Below, piece by piece: positions 11,223-23,093 of a DNA stretch of 64,000 nt; within the stretch, counting starts at the first letter, position 1; every line of letters starts with the position of its first letter. The notes below the pieces were generated by a model. It did no database searches, was not told the DNA's origin, and saw only the letters and a list, made by a program, of their open reading frames with translations. The position numbers and the translations under genes were made by a program. The stretch is from Pascua guehoae (taxonomy: Eukaryota; Basidiomycota; Tremellomycetes; Trichosporonales; Trichosporonaceae), in NCBI GenBank assembly GCA_001600415.1, contig BCJX01000004.1:887689-951688 (forward strand), read 5' to 3'.

Positions 11223-11973
11223 TGCGGTCTCCTTCCCCCCCGCCTAGTGGCTGGGCATGTTTCCACATGGTTTATCTCGAGCATCTTCGCTTTATATAAT
11301 AGATGAACGTGGCCTCAGTCAGGTGGCTTGCTGCTACTGCAGTAGCGCTGGGAGGATTGCCTCAACAACAATGCTCTCCATGTCCACGGCGTGTTCAAAA
11401 TGCGCACTCTTGGATCCGCAACCCCGCAACCCAGTGAGCACACTGGGCCTCCAGGGCACGATTTCCGCTCGCAGCAAGTCTTGGTCTCCCTTCATTCTGC
11501 CCCTCCCAACGTCGATAAATGCTGATAGAATACAGACTTGCAGTAGTGAATATGTGGACACCGACGATGGACCTCATTTTACAATGTCTATCTTGCAGGT
11601 GGCCACTGTTGGTACCCATTACACTATGCGTGTAGGCCGGGAAGTGGCATCTTTGCATGGACGAAATGCTGCCTCGGACAGAAGTTGGTCGGGTAGGTGC
11701 GGTGCCACTTTGGCGCTGGTGCCTCTGCGGGTCCTGAATGTGCGAGGACTCTGTCGGTTTGGTCTTCTGATCGATCACCACCAGCTGCCACCAGCTGCCA
11801 CCAGCTGCCACCAGTCTAGTGAACAAGGAGCGAAGCGCATCTGCGTCCCTTAGCGAGCGACCCGAGAGTGACGACCCACGCAACGCAGTGGCAATTGCAC
11901 TCATTTTACCCGAGGCCCTCGCACTCACTGCTTCCCCTCGCTCTCTCTCTCTACCCTCCCTCCCCCCCCCCCC

Positions 11974-12008
<35 letters not shown>

Positions 12009-12096
12009 CATCCATTTACAGCCCGCACCACCATCACCTTCGTTGTACTTGCCACCACCACCTCTTTGCCACCACCACCTCGTTGCCACTACCACG

Positions 12097-12765
12097 ATGC
12101 CCGCCGTCGCGCCCACGACGATCCACGCTGTGCAGGCGGCCGCGGCCATTGGAGTCCTTGCCGCCGATACAGGGGCGTCGACACAGCCCCTGTCCGCGCT
12201 GGACCGGTTGCTTAAAAGGCTCGACAACCCCCACTTCCCCTACTTGCTCCCCGGGTGGTTTGTGGTAGTCATGGTGTTTTACACAGTCCTCGCTCAGCGT
12301 GCCTTGAAGCGGGTGCGTGCCACGACGAACAAAAAGTACCGGGTCCTGGGCTTGATGACTGCGCGGGAATGTGTGCTGTGGCCTGTGGCCATGTTCCAGA
12401 CGCACTTCATCTTGATCTGGCTCACCGACGTCGATGGCTGCTGGTTGCGTCTAAGGGCCCACGACACCATTTTTGACCGTATCGCTGCCCGTATCGCCGT
12501 CTTCGCCGTCTTCGTGACCATTGCGCCCGCCCCCCTCGTCATCGCCCTCATGATCCGTGAGGCCATTCCCAAGTACGCCGTGTCGAACCGTATCATGTCC
12601 CAATACAGGGCAGCCGAGGCGGCCGAGAACGCGGCACTCGAGAACGATGCCGCCGAGCGCGCCGTGGGCGACTACTCGGACACGGTGGATGAAAAGGCCC
12701 CGCTCGTCGAGACTGACGCCGGTCACGATGCCAATGCCATTGAGCCTCGCGCGTCATTTTCATGA
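12097..12765 (+). CDS. Predicted three-pass membrane protein, function unknown
   Basis: A single exon of 222 residues that I do not recognise. The start at 12097 follows a CCA-rich leader and gives MPAVAPTTIHAVQ; an upstream in-frame ATG at 12043 would only add His/Pro-rich leader sequence. Hydrophobic segments lie near residues 52-67 (PGWFVVVMVFYTVLA), 92-112 (ECVLWPVAMFQTHFILIWL) and 130-153 (IAVFAVFVTIAPAPLVIALM). The C-terminal 60 residues are acidic and Ala-rich, ending RASFS. There is a Lys/Arg cluster between segments 1 and 2. It is flanked on both sides by the duplicated repeat, whose other copy lacks the gene, so it may be a lineage-specific gene captured or retained in a repeat. Clean GC-rich codon use argues for a real gene. 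Confidence 0.7.
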   Translation: MPAVAPTTIHAVQAAAAIGVLAADTGASTQPLSALDRLLKRLDNPHFPYLLPGWFVVVMVFYTVLAQRALKRVRATTNKKYRVLGLMTARECVLWPVAMFQTHFILIWLTDVDGCWLRLRAHDTIFDRIAARIAVFAVFVTIAPAPLVIALMIREAIPKYAVSNRIMSQYRAAEAAENAALENDAAERAVGDYSDTVDEKAPLVETDAGHDANAIEPRASFS

Positions 12766-15700
12766 GCACAGAGCGTCCCAAGCGCCTTCGCCCCCACCCC
12801 CTGCGTCGTCGTTCCTCTCGGGCCCAGTTGCCATGCCCCTACCCACCTTACGCCTTGCCCTTCTATCGCCCTCGCACCATCGCGCCGATGTGCATTTTAT
12901 CGCAAACACGCCTTTCAGATTGTAGATTACCAGATGCCTGACAACAAGCCTTCTTGGCTGTCTATTCCCCAGTAGCGATGTAAACATCTTGCCCAGACGG
13001 CGAAGCGCGACATAGCGTGCTGTACAGAGGGTGTCAAAAAGGAACAACAAATGGCGCAGGGGGAGACTGGCAAACTCTTGCAAGGTCTGCACGTCTGAGC
13101 AGCTCAACGTCTGCATGCCTCGGTATCCCTGCGCCTTTCTTGTTCAACAGACAAGCGCCACTGACAGCGACAACGCACGAATAGTGATCATATGACACTT
13201 CTGGCGAGCCACGATCCCTCCCATCGTCGCCCATTGTCCATCCATTCGCCCACGGATTCACAAAGTTATCATGCAGGTGGCATCCATGTCAATGTGCATA
13301 TGTACATGTGCACCTGGCGTGACCAGATTCCAACCAGCCCATCAGCCATCCGTCCGCTGCGTGCTGCGACATCCTGCACAGCTGTGACATACGACACGGA
13401 CGACTGGGCTGACGTGCATTTCATGCCGTCATGATGCACTTGCCAGTCCATCCAGACCTGTGCAACCGCAGAGGCCAAGCCGCGCCCATGCACCATGCGC
13501 CATGCGCCACCGCTCGGCGCTCCCGACACCCTCTGTCCCAATGACGGGTGAAGCGGTATCGGTATCGGTATCGGTATCGCTATGGTATCACCCATGGGCA
13601 ACCGGTATATACCGGTATCGACACCGTAGGTGGACATCAGGTGCAGTGCACAGTTGGGTGCACGAGGGTCCTCGATGCCTATCTGTACGACTTCAATCCT
13701 CGTTGTTGGCGCATAACCCGAAACCCCATTATCTATACAACTTCCATCCTCATTGTCGACACATAACCCCAAACCCTATGGCGGCGAGGTACCGAGTCTG
13801 CGCCCCAAAACCCCTCTATGTATATGGGCAAAGTTCGGCCATTGCTCAACCCCCCTCCCACCCATGGAGTATGCTGCAGGGACCCGTCGGTACCGCCGAC
13901 CAGCCTGAATAACCAAGAACAATTCTGTGCATATACCAGCCGTGGTCGTGTGTGGGGTCTTGGCTTGTGAGTTGCGTCTCCTTTCAGGCTCGAGGCTTGA
14001 GTGAGCGCAGGGCGATACTGGTAGGGGTAACTGGGCATGCGCGTGTCCATGGTGCAAGAGCAGCCTAAACCTGCTAGCCACCAACAATGTCGTTGGCATA
14101 CACAATGGAAGCGGACGATTGGTGGCCACTTCCATGGCACATGAGCATTTGTTGAGAAATCAACTCTGCCAAAGTCATCTTGCTTGCTGCTAGTAGCCCT
14201 GGGGGACTCCGTTAACAACAATTCTCCCTGTGGCCACTGCGTGTTCGATACTGTGTGCGCACTCTTGCGCAGCGAGCACACTGAGTCTCCGGGGCACAAG
14301 CAGCCAAGCGAGCCGCCACCTTTTCTCCCAACCTGATTGCCGCTAGCAGCAAATCTTGGTCTCGCAATGTCGATAGATGATAGAATACAACCTTGCAGTA
14401 GTGAATATGTGGAAACCGACCGTGGACCTCGTGCACTGGATATTTTGGAATCTCCATTTTTGCAGGTGGTCACCATTCTTAGTGGCCTCTTAAAGGTTGA
14501 CACACTCCCTGGCGTGGCGACTGGGATTTTTGACCAAAACCTCTGCGATAATGCCTTGTGCTCGGTGTGGCGCAGCGCTCGGACCTGTCAACCTTTATGA
14601 GGACCATTGTCGGCTGGGCATTGGCATATTGGGCATGTCATTGGTTCTGCATTTGGCTCGTCTGCGACAACTGGTTGGCTACCTGTGCTTTTCTATAGGT
14701 TAAGTCAGCCTGTGCTTGGGGGTTGGGGGACCCTACTCCTAGGAACTGCCCAGCACTGCAGCGCTTTCATTGTAGCAGCGCTTTGGGTTTCATTCGGGGG
14801 GCCGTGAGGAGGCCTAGGGAGATGGACTTGATGAAGGAGTTATGCTGCCTCCGACGCCAAGTTGGGTCGTGCAAAACAAGTGGCACTATGGCGCTCGCGG
14901 CTCGCGGGTGCCTCACCACCCGTAGGCGTGTTTTGGGGTCGGTTGCTGATCTGCTGATCAGCGCGCAGCGCCCCACACATGCCACACACACAGTACCTTG
15001 GCGAGAGAGCCGAAGTGATGACGCTCGTGGCGGCGCGCACCACCCATGACATTGCCACTCATTTTACCAAAGGTGACCAGCTGCGAACACGCCTTTTGCA
15101 GATTGTAGATTACCAGATACCTCGCAACAAGCCTTCTTGGCTGTCTATTCCGCAGTAGTGTAACCCTTTTGCCCCGGCGGCGCAACGGGGACATGACGTA
15201 CTGTACTGTACCGTGGTTGAGCCCCACGAGCCGGTCTTGTAGCCGCAACACCTTGCCCTCACCGGACAGTGCGAGGACAGCCTCCGTCAACAAGGTCCGT
15301 CAAGTGGCGCAGGGCGAGACAAAACAACCAGAGAGACGGAACAACTATTCGGACTCGCTGCTCAGCAGCAGCATGAACGGCCGCATACCTCGGCATCCCT
15401 GTGCCATTTGACCGACCGCTTTGACGGAGGCTGTACCTGATTGCAGTATCAGGATCCAACTCTCCGGCCTCTGGGGAAAAAGCGCACCGCACCCAGGTCA
15501 AGTCGCCTGCCCGGCCCCCATCCTTGCACAGCTCACATGGCCCCCGGGCATGTCGCCGACAAGGTCGCGATCATTGCGTGAGGGAGCGGGGGCCCGTGCA
15601 ACTCATTGCAGCTGCATCCAGCGGGGCAACAGTGGCCGCTGGTGCAAGAAGCATCAGAAGCGCCAAGCAAAGTGGCGGCCGCTCGTACCTACGGAGCATG

Positions 15701-16278
15701 TAGCCGACCATGGTCACCCGCACAGCTTCACCTCACCTCACCTCGCTCGTCCCTCCACACCGTTGCTGTTTCGCTGCACCGCCTCTTGTCAACGGTAGCG
15801 CTCGCACCATTGCCCGCGTCGCCTCCTGTATCCATGTTTGAGAATTGAATTGTAGCAGATGTCATCGGAGCAGTGCCGTCAACCCCGTCTTTGGAGAGTG
15901 TAGGGCTGCGCAATGCGCACGGTTTCCTTGGAACACACAGTCACTATGCAGCCAGTCAATGCTCAGGGACCAACCCACAGTACTGTACCCAGGTGCTTGC
16001 TCTCGAGGCTATGCTCTCGAGGAACAGCCCCATACATAACGTCTCGTACCTTGACACCGCCATGGCACCCTGGACATTGCTCCCCTCTTGGCATTGGCCA
16101 TCATACGCCTTGGCATGGTCACAGTGCTTTCTTTATTAACGCTTTGTCGAGGGCGTTCGAGTGACAGCTTGTTAAATTGCAGGCGATCAGACCAAAAGAT
16201 CATCAGTCTATCCCCCTCGTCTACTGTTTTGTCTCCTGTTTACAACTTTTGGACCACCCCGACAAAAAAAAAAAAAAC
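12766..16278. other. Gene-free repeat block between the orphan membrane-protein gene and the Frag1-type gene
   Basis: It contains the right end of copy A and all of copy B. A (GGTATC)4 array lies at 13555-13578 next to a GGTATATACC palindrome. From 15420 to 16250 I see no repeat match and no convincing frame. A 15-A run just before 16279 belongs to the leader of the next gene. Confidence 0.55.
13631..15410 (+). repeat. Copy B of the local direct duplication, lacking the gene
   Basis: Colinear with copy A over several blocks (13780-14110, 14180-14480, 14880-15065, 15103-15410). At the position where copy A carries the membrane-protein gene, copy B goes from a TTGCCACTCATTTTACC block (15051-15067) to the GATTGTAGATTACC block (15103) in under 40 nt. 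The segment 14490-14870 has no clear match in copy A. No intact frame survives. Confidence 0.85.
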
Positions 16279-17811
16279 ATGGACACTATCGCGGAAAGCC
16301 CAGCGCCCGCCGAAAAGACCAAGGATCAGAAGCCGCGGCGGCTGCCGGGCCGTCTCAACACTCGCACTCTTACTTCCCACCTTTGTAAGTCTCCTTGGGC
16401 TGACCAGCCTCGACGTCGCATGTGTCGGAGGTTCATGTGGCCGACTAACATTCCAGTCTATGGGCCATACATCTGGCTGCCAATCATTGCCGCATTCGTA
16501 TGGCTGGGAGGAATTGGCGCCCTCTGGGGATTATGGGTGTACCAGGGTAGGCCGAAGTGGCGTCCCGACCAGGCAAGCGTCGTGTACATTTCAAGTGTCG
16601 CCGGTAAAAACAAGGTGCGTGTGGGGTGCTGGCCATTACTCTTCAAGTATCAGAGCGCGGAGACTGATCATACCAGGCTGTGTTCATCCCCATCACTTGT
16701 GTCGTGACAGTGTAAGTCATATCAAACTCGGGACATTGTGGGGATGGACTCTGACAGGACCAGGTTTTATATCGCCTCGCTCGTGGCCGAGAGGTGGTTA
16801 CGCCACATTGACCGCCTGCCCACGGGTATCCGCAAGCGCCAGATTATCTACAGTTCGTCGGGTGGTTGGGAGGCGTTAGAGCGCCATGTCGCTGATCATG
16901 GTACAGACTTCTTGTCGATCTTGTTTGCCGCCGCTGGTGGCACAGGTCTCGTTCTGCTTGCCATAGTGCGTAGATTCCGCCAATACTGGTTGCAACCCAA
17001 GAACTCGTGTGCTGACGTCTAACAGTTTGACTATTATACCCATGACACATTGCACTGGTCCATGACGTTCACGTTTATTGTCTGCACTTCCCTGTCGGCC
17101 ATCTTCCAATCCGCTCAGGTGGTAAGTGCCGGTACCAGTCGTGTTCCTGTGGTGCTCACTCACCGTCACAGTGGTCTCTGCACAAGGACCACCCGGATCG
17201 CAAGTCGTTAAAGCGCAACTCGTTCATCAAGCTCGGCGTCATCTTCATCGCTGGAGCCGGTACAGTCGTCTTTGGTACCCTCTACAGTATCGTAAGTACA
17301 GTACCTACTCACCATGTCCGCCTGCCAAAGACTTAAGTGCAACCACTGACGAGAAACGCAGTGCCGAGGCAGCTCGGAAGCGCACGGAAAATACTCTGCC
17401 GAGCAATGCAACCGGATTACCGCGGGCGCGGCCACCATGGAGTGGACAATCGCAGTCCTCCTCGTCTTCTTCTACCTCTCCATCGTGGGCGACCTGTGGC
17501 CGGCAGGCAAGTCGAGTCCACGGTACATGCGCAGCCTCGCCAAATGGCAGGCAAAGCACGAGCCACCACCCCTCCGCACCGACTTTACGGGTCGTGGCGC
17601 GTTTGCAGCCCACCCCGAGCACTGGGACACGCCCGATGTCCGGGCCGCCCTGATGGGGGAAGATATGAAGGCGCGTAACCGTAACCAGAGTATCAGCTAT
17701 AACACCCCCCCACTTGAGCGTGACAGTGAAGGATATGAAGGATACAGCAGCCGCCAGCTCAATGCGACGAGGGACGACCGTATGTTGGACGATAACCATG
17801 CGTCTGTCTAG
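16279..17811 (+). CDS. Frag1/DRAM/Sfk1 family multi-pass membrane protein
   Basis: Seven exons (16279-16384, 16457-16614, 16677-16711, 16764-16965, 17026-17121, 17172-17291, 17362-17811) give 388 residues. A basic cytosolic start is followed by about six hydrophobic segments: FYGPYIWLPIIAAFVWLGG, AVFIPITCVVTVVFYIASLV, the SILFAAAGGTGLVLLAIFDY region, HWSMTFTFIVCTSLSAIFQ, FIKLGVIFIAGAGTVVFGTL, and EWTIAVLLVFFYLSIVGDL. The order of segments and the YISSVAGKNK loop fit the Frag1/DRAM/Sfk1 family, whose yeast member Sfk1 acts with the PI4-kinase complex at the plasma membrane. The C-terminal 100 residues are soluble, Arg/Asn-rich and probably cytosolic. Exon 3 is only 35 nt. Family assignment rests on pattern, not a search. 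Confidence 0.8.
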
Positions 17812-19508
17812 CAAGACTACCAGCCCGCGCAGCCAAACTATCAACAGACAGCGAGGAGACCAGCCACAGTCAGACCGCCAACAGACACAGCCGGGCTACC
17901 ACCCACACCCTGGCTACCCACGACCACCCTACATGTGTGTCCGCCAAGTACATTCCGGAACGCCGATATTCGCGCTCGGCCACCAAGACATCCCGACCAT
18001 CCGTCTGCGATAGTCCACCATAAATCCAATTTTCAAGATCTTACAACTTTGCACGTTTATCAGAGTGGTATGATGCATGATTTTACACATTTTAAATAAT
18101 TTCTGCTGAGACGGAATCGCCTTCCAAGCATGTTCAAAATGGATTGAGACATGGGTAAGACAGCAGAGTGGGGACGGAGGGTAAAATTGTACTTCATGGC
18201 TTGTCTGCAGGTGGAGACAGCATCGTGACAACCTAGGACTACCTCAAATCCGATTTCAAGAGCGCAGTCGGCCATGATGAGACCACCTCCATCTCGGTCA
18301 CTTTTACCATCACAGGGTCACCTGCACAGCCCCAGAGCGGCTCCTGCCCGACAACACAATGCATGCCTTGAAGAAACAGCTTGGCTTCCAAGCTTGGGCT
18401 GCAATTTGGCATGCAGACTCCGTCTTGTGCTGCTTGGACCAGTCTGAGTCCACAGACAAGAAAGGGACGGGCCGACATTGGGGCCTTCTATACAGTGCCC
18501 AGGTGCTCCGCCCCCTCCTTGGACCGACCTGGGGCGTCTGCGGCGTGCTGGGATGTCTCCTGTGCTCCTTGAGGACATCTCTCGCCTACTGGAGTTACTC
18601 TGCAGCCCTCTCAGTCGTAAGAGACGTTTTTTATTAAAGGAGATCCGTGCGCTCGAAGCGGCACCCCGTTTACCCGATATTCGATATTAACGCGCACAGC
18701 CCGCCACGGGTGATACTTGACAGCCACACCTGTATCAACCCGCAGAGCAGCCAGGATTCCAGAACACACCGCCGTAGGCTCCAGTACACAGCCACATGAG
18801 AGAGGCAGATATTGGGGACTCTATGCCCTCCAACGACGCCTTGTACGCTCGTCAACTGTAGGTGTACCTTTCTCATGCCCGTCGCGAGCCACCATCTCGT
18901 AGGTCTTCCCAGTCGATATATAGACATGATTGATTTGTTTTTCCTGTGGTATAACTGTTGCTCAAGTTCACGTTGATGGACAATCCGTGCTGTCCATCAA
19001 CTAATCGTCGCTTGGCAGATCTAAACGTTCCGGTCCAAGCTCTCTTGTGCCTCGGCACGGTGTTGCCGGCAACTCGGCCATGCTGCTTATCTCGGATCAG
19101 AGGTGAGCAGAAGGTTGCAGCACGAACAGCGTCCGCGGCTGAACCAGGTGCGAGATCTGCGCAGGTCGGGCACTTGTCAGTCGAAATGCAGTTGAGCAGG
19201 CGATGCGTTACGGCAACAAGCTGGGTGCTACGCTGCAGTCTGTGTTTGAGACTGTGACAACAAACCCCAAAGACCAAGATCCGGTGCGTGGTCACGTGAG
19301 TAGGCCGATCAGCTCCCGCCTGCCGTTGCGGCTTTTGCGGGGCCGATAAGGGCGCAAAGGCGGAGATTGCCCGCAGTCCGCCACACGGTTTCTTTATCCG
19401 CAAAGTCGAGATTGGAGGTACCGATCTGCATGCCCTGCCCATCTTTGACCGACGCCCAACTTTGAGAGTACCACTCTAGCCCACTCTCGTACCCCGCCAA
19501 AAACAACC
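17812..19508. other. Intergenic spacer, 1.7 kb
   Basis: No gene can be supported on either strand. Composition is mixed, with an AT-rich patch at 18010-18110 that likely carries the 3' end of the preceding transcript. The last 150 bp, before 19509, contain several short CG-rich direct repeats and probably the next promoter. Confidence 0.45.
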
Positions 19509-22167
19509 ATGCGCGTGCCCATGACGGCGACGGCGCGCTCGGCCGCAACACTGGCATCCGCGTCGGCCTCGGTATCCCGGAGTGTACGCCCCGCGCGACG
19601 GCTCTTGTCGTCGGCAACCGCGCCCGCGGCGGCCGCGGCGCCCGTCCCGTCCATGCCGACCGCGCCGTCGTCGCCACTCGCGTCTGAAGTGTCCAACCCA
19701 AAACCGCCAAAGTACGGACAGCCGCTGGCGTCGACACACCCGCACCTCGTGCGCAAGGGCGAGCTCACGCCGGGGATCACGGCGGAAGAGTATGAGGAGC
19801 GCAGGCGACGGCTCATGGATTCACTCCCGCCCGGCGCCGTCGTCGTGTGTATGGGCAACACGGTCCGGCTCGTGTCGCAGCGTGAGTTTGGGAGCGGGGT
19901 TGGTGCTTGAGTGCGGTAGTGCTGACAAGGCAGAGATTTTGTGAGTGCCCGAACGAATGATCTGGGTGTTTGGAGAGCAGCGGTCGCTTTCAATGGAGTA
20001 GAATCTGTTGGACACCACCGCAAAGCTGGCTACACAAACACCCCGTCAACAAACGACCCAGACACCCTGCGGTGACTAACGAACAGCTACAAGTTTCGCC
20101 AGGCGACGGACATGTACTACCTTACCGGCTTTGAGGAGCCAGACGCAACAGCTGTTCTGAGTACGTGCACCACGCCGACTTGCGCGACCCGGTCGCCTAC
20201 TTCCCTCTTGCAGCTGCTGACCCACAGTCTCGCGGCCGTCGTCGCCCAGAGGGTACACGTACGTGCTCTTCGTACCCCCGCGAGACCGGCACGAGCTCTT
20301 GTGGTCGGGCGAGCGGACAGGAGTGGAGGGTGCAGTGGATATCTTTGGCGCAGACGAGGTGAGTCTCAGCGTGATCGCCTCAACCATCTCTGGAGGTCGA
20401 GCGAGCAGACACCCTGCCCTCAACCAGGCGACAAACGTTGCCAGCCTCGCCCATCACTCCACGTTGGTACAATCCCTAACCCCAGGCGCACTCACACCAC
20501 GACCTCGCCGCGCGCCTCCCGGGCTACTTAAACTCTGCACCGTGCGTGTACGCCAGCCTCCCTCCTTCCCCCTCGCCCTCCCCCTCAAGCCAGCCATTTA
20601 CGCCGCCACCGCCGCGCCGCCGCTCGTCGCTCCTCAAGCTCTTCTCCCCAGCCTCGACGTCGGACACGACCGCGTCGTCGTCACCCTTCTCCCGCAACGA
20701 CCCGCCGCACCTCATGATTGCCGCCGCGCTCGCGAGCGAGCACGCAAAGCCCCTCGAGCGCGCGGTCCAGGCCCTCCGCGTCCGCAAGTCGCCCGCAGAG
20801 CTGCGGCTCATGAAGGCCGCGGCCGACATGAGCGCAAAGGCCCATGCAGGCGTCATGCGCTTTGCCCAGCCGGGGGGAACAGAGGCCGCGCTCGCGGCAC
20901 ACTTTGAGTACCTCTGCGCGCTGGGCGGGAGTGAGCGCCCGGCGTATGTCCCCGTAGTTGCTTCCGGGTACGTACCGCCTTGAGCTTCGGCTCGGAGTCT
21001 GTAGCGCGGCTGGTTTTCCTACCTTTGCGACGCCTCGCAGTCCGTACCACATGCTGACCCCTAGCGCAAACTCGCTCGTCATCCACTACACGCGCAACGA
21101 CTGCGTCCTCAACTCTGACGACGTGCGTTTCCTCTCCCTCCCTACATCCCGGCTGACCGCAGATGGTGCTCATTGACGCCGGCGGCGAACGACACATGTA
21201 CGCATCGGACATTACGCGCACGTTTCCCGTATCCGGGCGGTTTTCGCAGCCGCAGCGCGATCTGTACCAGGCCGTGCTCAACGTGCAAAAGGAGTGTGTC
21301 AAGCGCTGCAAGGTGGACGAGGGTGTGACCATGAACGAGCTGCACCGTGCGAGTGAGTAAAGTAAGGGGAACGACGAGGTGACTTTCCCCAAAGTGATAA
21401 ATAAAAGAAGGGAAGGAGGGAAGTTAGGATGGGGGGTTATCACTCGCCTCCATTTCTTTGGAAACCATACTCTGCAACGTCATTGCTCACACCCAGGCTG
21501 CTCGATGCTCTACGAAGAGCTGCGCAACATCGGGTTCCGCCTGAGCACGGGCGACGTCGAGCGCAAGCTCGTGAGTTCTAAATCACCCAGCATCCCCACT
21601 GACCACAGTACCCGCACTTTTTGACACACCATGTCGGCAGTGACTTGCACGACTGCCCCAGCTCGGACCGCAGCGGCGCGTGAGTCTGGCTACCTTGTTT
21701 GCTCCTGTGGCTTGCGTACCGAGCGCACTTGTGTACTTGTGCTGACTGCAGACTCGGCGAGGGCCACGTGGTGACCATCGAGCCGGGGGTGTATGTGCCG
21801 TTTGACCCGTCGTTCCCAAAGGCGTTCCACGGTCTCGGGGTGCGGATTGAGGTGAGTTGAAGGGTGGGAGGATGAGAGGATGGGGCCTGGGTAGGCGGGG
21901 GCGCTGGCTAGGCGGCGTGCTGGCGTGTTAGGCAGCTGCCCCGCTCTCTAGCCGGCCGGCAGGCAAGCTTGACGAGATACCAATAGCCGCAATCGGCGCA
22001 GTCGAATCGCTCCCAGTCCACAAACCCCACCCGCACGTCAGCTTGCACCACCGACTAACACACAGGACGAAGTGGCATTCACGCGCGACGGGCCATTGGT
22101 CCTCTCTGCCAATGCGCCAAAGGAGGTGGTCGACGTCGAGGCGGCGTGCGAGGGCCGGCTCGAGTAG
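19509..22167 (+). CDS. ICP55: Mitochondrial X-Pro aminopeptidase, ICP55/XPNPEP3 type (M24B)
   Basis: ICP55-type peptidases trim one residue from mitochondrial proteins after presequence cleavage. Eleven exons (19509-19881, 19934-19940, 20087-20160, 20228-20358, 20486-20967, 21065-21122, 21163-21352, 21497-21570, 21609-21679, 21752-21851, 22066-22167) give 553 residues. The first 45 residues are Arg/Ser/Ala-rich and lack acids, as in a presequence. A 7-nt exon (AGATTTT) restores SQQIFYKFRQ before the conserved YYLTGFEEPDA. Metal ligands of the pita-bread fold are visible: Asp380 (LIDAGGE), Asp391 (ASDITRTFP), His471 (THHVGSDLHD), Glu497 (TIEPGVY) and Glu520 (RIEDEV). A Ser/Pro-rich insertion of about 50 residues sits in exon 5. 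Frame is intact across all ten splices. Confidence 0.92.
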
Positions 22168-23093
22168 ACTCGAGTAGATGACATGGCGTGTATCTCGCAT
22201 GGGGTCCAGAATCCTGACACAGATAGACTGTACTGCACGGCAGGGGACGGCTGTTCCCCTGACCTGACGCATTTTCTTGGTGTTTCCGAGCAATGAGCGG
22301 TGGCATCTGTTGATAGACCTACTGCTACGTGACGAGCCCGCACGACACGACGACGTACAGAACAGCTACAAGCTGTGCAGCACAGCCCAAGAATGTAGTA
22401 GTTCGACACGGCGTCAGGCCTACGACTTCAACATACATTCAAGACAAGGGTATTCAATCCTGAAGGTTCAATCCTGATGAACAGCAGCCGCTTTCGCGTG
22501 GCCCACAACCTGCCCCCGTTCAGAGGTCGGGCAATACTTGTGTGTCCTCTTGAACACTCGCAAGGTCTGCAGGGTCGATTCCTCGCCCACTTGTTCCAGT
22601 CAGGCAGCTGAGCCTCGTGAATGTGTGTCGCTCAGACACCCGTCTTGTGTGCACCGTCTTGTGCGCACCGACTCCATGCTGCCATGTGGTCGTCTTCAGC
22701 TGGCTGGTCTCTCTCCAAGACAACTTGGAAATCGAAGGCCACACCCCACAAGCAAGCCATGGCAAGCCAGATTAACAATGAAGCACGGCGTCGCAGCTCT
22801 CGTACACCCCGACACCCATCAAATGTCGGCACAACACTGACCCTCTGCCACTGCCATGCGTTCTCTTCGCGTTCATTGCCCCACCTCGTCACGACATTGG
22901 CCTCGTTCCCCTTTCCTCCTCGCGAGGCGGGCCTCCTGCGCCCAACCCCGCCCAACTCTGCTCGACCCGGCCAGGCCCAACTGAACACGACAGAAAACAG
23001 CACCCAGCAAGCCACAATCCTCAGCCCCGCGCGCACACACTCCGTGCCCGCCTCTCCTTTCTCTACGTTTGCATCACGTCGGCTACGAGCCGC
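22168..23093. other. Convergent intergenic region between ICP55-type gene and ATP18
   Basis: Both flanking genes end here, so only 3' UTRs are expected. No gene, RNA or strong repeat recognised. Confidence 0.5.

Larger units (their letters stand above)
10343..12096. other. Repeat-rich spacer (left part of duplicated block A)
   Basis: It holds the first copy of a local duplication, a 15-bp tandem array, a (CA)n microsatellite, an 11-bp tandem (CCACCAGCTGC type, 11777-11815) and a long CT-rich pyrimidine tract at 11940-12010 that probably belongs to the promoter and leader of the following gene. The open frames seen here are products of the repeats. Confidence 0.6.
10480..13140 (+). repeat. 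Copy A of a diverged local direct duplication, containing a gene
   Basis: Colinear blocks match copy B (13631-15410) in the same orientation: the segment around 10645-10870 (GAGGTACCGAGTCTG, CCCACCCATGGAG and GACCAGCCTGAATAACCAAG in order), 11330-11600 (GCAGTAGTGAATATGTGGA), about 11700-11735 (CACTTTGGCGCT), 11850-11905 (TTGCACTCATTTTACC) and 12920-13140 (GATTGTAGATTACCAGAT, AACAAGCCTTCTTGGCTGTC). Identity looks like roughly 70-85 percent by eye in the blocks. The membrane-protein gene at 12097-12765 and the (CA)n tract have no counterpart in copy B. Confidence 0.85.
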
